Origin: Ectocarpus siliculosus
Taxonomy: Eukaryota > Sar > Phaeophyceae > Ectocarpales > Ectocarpaceae
Direction of reading: 5' to 3'
Assembly (NCBI GenBank): GCA_000310025.1
Contig: FN649743.1
Location: 530,704-561,059, forward strand
Length of the DNA stretch: 30,356 nt
Position 1 is the first letter of the stretch. Each line of letters begins with the position of its first letter. A model generated the notes under the pieces. The model was given only the letters and a program-made list of their open reading frames with translations, had not been told where the DNA came from and searched no databases. Position numbers and translations under genes: made by a program. Of this stretch, positions 28,601 to 30,356 are shown one piece after another.

Positions 28601-29025
28601 TTCTACATCTTGGCACTTGAACCGCCGAACCGGGGCCCTCACGCCTTCACTACCGCTATGCTGGCGATCCCATGTACTCCGCCATATAGTCTGCAAGCGT
28701 GAGATCTCTGCGACAGACGAGCAGCAGCTAGCGCTTGATGTACACTACCTGACCTCTCGTACATGACAAAGAACACAACAATTGCATTCCTCGTGGTTAA
28801 TGTTTCCCCCGACAAAGTAGGGAATCGAACCACACGATTCGCTGCGAATGTCCACACGGAGACTGCAGCAAATTTCAGCCGTGCCGCAGCCTTGCTACAA
28901 CACACCTATTATACCTTTGGATCGTAGCTGAGTATGCTGCCGTCATACTTGCGCTGGCTTGATGATGCCCCGACCGTCGAAGCAGCACACAAAACGCAGA
29001 CGATCTCCAGCAGCAGCAGCAGCAT
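21814..29025 (-). CDS. Divergent 20S proteasome alpha-type protein with N-terminal signal peptide and extended C-terminus (5 exons, 427 aa)
   Basis: Exons on the minus strand: 29025-28915, 28127-27937, 23771-23670, 23397-23321, 22616-21814. Donors are GTATAA, GTGAGG, GTGAAA and GTGAGG; acceptors are TTTCTAG, CCCCCCAG, GTCCCCAG and CGCCTCAAG. Phases agree at every junction and the CDS is 1284 nt. Residues 1-20 are MLLLLLEIVCVLCAASTVGA, a signal-peptide-like leader and the first ATG after an in-frame TAG at about 29149. Then come QRKYDGSILSYDPK and GRIYQVEYAMEA (the alpha-family N-terminal signature), VWAVDTHVGIAACG, EHRFVYGGPMP, RRLADLIHSCTTRGGKRP, and VDILVGGVDDHAG, all in alpha-subunit order (nearest by eye to PSMA4/PSMA5 types). 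The DPSG motif is replaced (VQATGAF). The last 240 residues carry low-complexity insertions before a C-terminal SREELESILLELEAE helix. Alpha subunits are non-catalytic ring formers; a secreted one is not known to me. It may be a neofunctionalised paralogue or a decaying copy. Confidence 0.82.
22762..23297. mobile_element. MITE copy 3, interrupted by a SINE-like insertion
   Basis: The left end CTGTAGGT...ACCTGGACCGTTTTTCAAC and the complement of the right end (CCGTAGGTTGCATG, CCACACCCCCTGGACGGATT) are inverted and flanked by TA. The inner sequence CAACGCTCG (to 22805) continues as ATTGCTC at 23119, restoring the family sequence CAAAGCTCGATTGCTCC when 22806-23118 is removed. It lies in intron 4 of the proteasome-like gene. 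Confidence 0.78.
22806..23118 (-). mobile_element. tRNA-derived SINE-like element nested in the MITE
   Basis: On the minus strand it begins GCCCCGGTGGTCTAGTTGGT (A-box-like TGGTCTAGTTGG). It has a B-box-like GGTTCGAATCC about 40 bases later, a second D-arm-like GGCCTAGTGGATAGCGC, and ends GAAATAAAGAC plus 15 A. The 7-base acceptor arm (GCCCCGG against GCAACGA) cannot pair and the T stem is imperfect, so this is not a functional tRNA. No clear target duplication is seen beyond CG. Confidence 0.65.
23955..24163 (+). mobile_element. LINE-like retroelement copy A, left part (split by DNA transposon)
   Basis: GACTTTGAGGCATGGA...AGCCGGGAGAAGACGG and GGGAAGTGATA match copy B (27660-27750) in order. 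The frame is broken; residues like FEAWSREKT correspond to FEAWNREERT in copy B. A ...HVVAECPLYERY-like reading occurs in another frame. The remainder continues after the transposon at 26635. Confidence 0.7.
24208..24320. repeat. Left subterminal inverted-repeat array
   Basis: Six or more copies of CGGCACTATTGAGG or its complement CCTCAATAGTGCCG, alternating in orientation. Two are joined as CCGGTCCGG palindromes. They are likely transposase-binding sites. Confidence 0.8.
24640..24925. repeat. Tandem duplication, about 150-bp unit
   Basis: CTTCGATGTTGCAAGA... then ACGACAGGAAGCG.AC.GCAAG occurs twice (24641 and 24796). TGTCTGCCTGGCG.ACCCGC occurs at 24776 and 24901. The last unit overlaps the 3' end of the transposon ORF exon. 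Confidence 0.7.
24878..26315 (-). pseudogene. pogo/CENP-B-type transposase, N-terminal DNA-binding part, interrupted by a stop codon
   Basis: From the ATG at 26315: a basic Ser/Lys-rich N-terminus, then KKLEILKML, an in-frame TAG at 26066-26064, and KVSHAQIADRLECSLRFIG, which together form a psq/CENP-B N-terminal helix-turn-helix. An intron follows. The exon 25417-24878 (acceptor TTTTGGCGGCAG) encodes a CENP-B-type second HTH with the hallmark ERWAENFVKRNKIQSVRLHG and EAGS, then an acidic stretch and YEELSSHFGALEAAAEDSGN to a stop. The donor of the first part is not certain. No DDE domain follows inside the element. The nonsense codon splits the first HTH, so the copy is probably dead, or the second exon is used alone. 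Confidence 0.7.
26466..26625. repeat. Right subterminal inverted-repeat array
   Basis: About eight copies of CGGCACTAT(A/T) and its complement, including CCCTCAATAGTGCCGAACC + GGCACTATTGAAGG, matching the left array at 24208-24320. Confidence 0.8.
26635..26792 (+). mobile_element. LINE copy A, right part and 3' tail
   Basis: TAGGATAG, then GAGCCACCTTTGAAAAAACA, GGAAGGAACATGTGGCCATT, GTGGGAACAACTCTCCGCCC and GTCAATAGTCCAACAGCTAA, ending TACGCCCCCCCCC. It matches 27775-27925 base for base with scattered changes and continues copy A directly across the transposon. Confidence 0.8.
26805..26890 (+). mobile_element. LINE 3'-tail fragment
   Basis: GCACATCGCTCCGTCCCGGC, then TATGGTCTAACGATTGCGGCATG, GATCGTACCCCACCCCCCC. 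Confidence 0.65.
26930..27036 (+). mobile_element. LINE 3'-tail fragment with oligo-C end
   Basis: CCAGGTCCGGTGAAAACTCG + GCGTGCTCCGTTCCGG, then GGATGCGAGGTCAATGGTCT, AACGACTACGGCATGCACG and a run of about 11 C at 27027. Confidence 0.8.
27040..27925 (+). mobile_element. LINE-like non-LTR retroelement copy B, degraded 3' ORF fragment with tail
   Basis: The first frame (27071-27322) reads LEEAQMKAAKIILGCSKRTS then NAAVRAELGIQSLRSGRDAR, a pattern seen after the reverse transcriptase domain of non-LTR elements. Shifted frames continue with KFRTGDIGLRERRRRHR and FEAWNREERTVAVLG..WFEKAGRD..RIDRLGKTFLSHLWQSRKE. The reading frame shifts at least twice, so it is inactive. No reverse transcriptase core is present (5' truncated). 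The 3' end is the conserved GGTCAATGGTCTAACCGCTA tail and a run of 14-15 C ending 10-12 bases from the splice donor of exon 28127-27937 of the proteasome-like gene. Confidence 0.75.
28963..29025 (-). other. Predicted secretory signal peptide of the proteasome-like protein
   Basis: The h-region LLLLLEIVCVLCAASTV is followed by a plausible V-G-A cleavage site before SSSQRKYDG. Five Leu codons are a (CTG)5 run. There is no Phe after the cleavage site, so it lacks the ASAFAP-type motif used by secondary plastids; ER or secretory targeting is the simpler reading. Confidence 0.65.
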
Positions 29026-29518
29026 CACTGCGGTTTTGATGCACCTGACGAAACGACCCCTTGCTGTCACTGCTGCAGTCTTGTCATCAGCCAGCTGGTC
29101 GGGAAGGTCGTGTCTGCACCCCACTGATGTGACACAACCAAGTACACACTACAGCAGTACAAACACAACAAGCCCCGCGGGACGTAAAATAATCCCGCCG
29201 CACCTGAATCGGGGGGTCGGCAGATTGTGAAGATGACCACGCGTAGTAGTATAGTCTGCGTGGTGTGAACCTCTCATGCATCTCGACAACCTGTTCCAAG
29301 GAGAGTTAGATAGAAAGAGTTTACGTCAAGGCGCCTTTGACACAGCAAACCCGGGGTGCGTGCGAGTGCAGGAAAAAATCGTCCATTAGTGACAAGTCTT
29401 TCGAAGGACCGAGGGAAAGTTATTTGCTGCGTTCGCTGCTGGGACTTTAGTAAGCTCAAATCGGCGTGTTCGGACGAAAGCGATAGGAGAGTGCGGAGAA
29501 ATCGACGACGACCAAAAG
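29026..29518. promoter_or_regulatory. Divergent intergenic region between proteasome-like gene and His-rich membrane protein gene
   Basis: 493 bases separate the two start codons, which point away from each other, so it should contain both promoters. No TATA box is clear. GAGAGTTAGATAGAAAGAG lies at about 29301-29319. Nothing else is supportable. Confidence 0.4.
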
Positions 29519-29840
29519 ATGTCGACAAGCGTCAACAACGACGTTGAGCACGGCGGGGGGGATGACGCGAGCATGCCGCTGCTCCCTCTGGCGGTAGACT
29601 TTGCGGAGCATACCGTGCAGGCCGGCGACGACGAGCACAAGAGCCGGTACTCCGCCCACAGGGGGTGGGCGTGCGCTTTCAAGGTCAACGTGCTCGTCAC
29701 CGTGTTGGCCGCCTTTTGGTTTGGCTTCGAGGGGCTAGAGGCCCTAGCGAACGACTCCCTCTCTGGGCAGGGGCGCCGGCGGCTCATGCACCACGAGCAC
29801 GGGGATGACCACTCGCACCACCACCACCACGATAACGGCG
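29519..29840 (+). CDS. Histidine-rich single-pass membrane protein, first exon
   Basis: The ATG at 29519 (AAAAG before it, A at -3) opens 107 codons plus 1 nt to a perfect GTAAGT donor at 29841. The first about 52 residues are acidic (VEHGGGDDAS, DFAEHTVQAGDDEH). One hydrophobic segment follows (FKVNVLVTVLAAFWFGFEGL, about 54-73), then RRRLMHHEHGDDHSHHHHHD. A His/Asp cluster just after a membrane segment is common in metal-transport or metal-sensing proteins, but no transporter signature is visible, so function is not assigned. Continuation is unclear. A possible exon at 29984-30037 (acceptor TGTCACACAG) and another from 30154 (acceptor GTCTTTCAG) running to the right edge could follow; the most protein-like frame of the latter (NSISAHLAAGFTLYQEDKD) does not match the phase of the former. 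Confidence 0.6.
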
Positions 29841-30356
29841 GTAAGTCTCGATCGATGAGGTGTCTTTATGTTTATGACTCTGTCGAAGCCGGTGTTTTTT
29901 TTTTGGTTGAAGCAGCCAGCACCGTTTCCCGTACACCGGTCTTTCGGGTCAAAGTTTTTGTTTGTTGTTTCCCTGTCACACAGAGTTGATGATGGCTTCG
30001 GCCCTCTCTCGGAGAAACATACAATACGCATGCTGGGGAAGGTAGTTGAGGCACGGGAATGGCCGTGGCGGTCGAACTTGCTGCTGCATCCGTGCTGTTG
30101 CTGTGGACGCTAAACTGACAAGTGATTCATTCCCACGAAGGCTTGTCTTTCAGAACTCCATTTCTGCGCATCTGGCAGCAGGCTTTACATTGTACCAAGA
30201 GGACAAGGACCGAGGGGGTGTCGCCTGCCAGTTTCTCAATCCCGAACATTCTGTGGTGGCTGAAGCATCGAACACAAAGAAGTGCGCTAGACGTTTCCCA
30301 CCTACCCCCCCCCCCCCCCCCTTCCCGCTGTGCATTGTAACTCCGTGTTTGCCTCA

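Overview
This is a window of nuclear DNA from an intron-rich eukaryote. The composition and style (GC-rich exons, CTG/CAG microsatellites that are often read as Ala, Gln, Leu or Ser runs, glycine- and serine-rich disordered tails, GT-AG introns full of short repeats, oligo-C/G runs) fit a brown alga of the Ectocarpus type. That assignment is inference from style, not a database match. One assembly gap (N run) is present.

Four multi-exon genes could be assembled by hand from reading frame, splice consensus and exact codon-phase agreement. (1) At the left, minus strand, is the 5' half of an ABHD4/ABHD5 (CGI-58)-type alpha/beta hydrolase (about 3.19 to 0.6 kb, running off the left edge). (2) Minus strand, 14.5 to 6.9 kb, is a gene with a putative PH-like domain spread over three small exons, followed by an unusually large final exon encoding about 800 residues of Gly/Ser/Pro-rich, probably disordered sequence. 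(3) Minus strand, 29.0 to 21.8 kb, is a five-exon gene for a divergent 20S proteasome alpha-type protein of 427 residues. It begins with what looks like a classical secretory signal peptide and ends in a long low-complexity C-terminal part. (4) At the right edge, plus strand, is the first exon of a histidine-rich single-pass membrane protein, divergently arranged with gene 3.

The proteasome-like gene is the most interesting object. All five exons join with matching phases (total CDS 1284 nt) and together cover the alpha-subunit fold from the RIYQVEYA element to a C-terminal EELE helix. The first in-frame ATG after an upstream stop opens directly on a hydrophobic Leu-rich leader, which no canonical cytosolic/nuclear proteasome subunit has. 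Its introns hold much of the window's mobile DNA. Intron 1 contains two copies of a LINE-like retroelement, one of them split cleanly by a 2.5-kb pogo/Tigger-like DNA transposon. Intron 4 contains a TIR MITE interrupted by a tRNA-derived SINE-like insertion.

Repeats shared across the window: at least eight copies of a LINE 3' tail that carries a GGTCTAACGACTACGGCATG motif, most of them followed by an oligo-C run; three members of a MITE family with TA target duplications; and several tandem repeats inside introns. The intervals 3.2-6.9 kb and 15.7-21.8 kb show no gene I can defend beyond two weak exon candidates near 19.1-19.5 kb.
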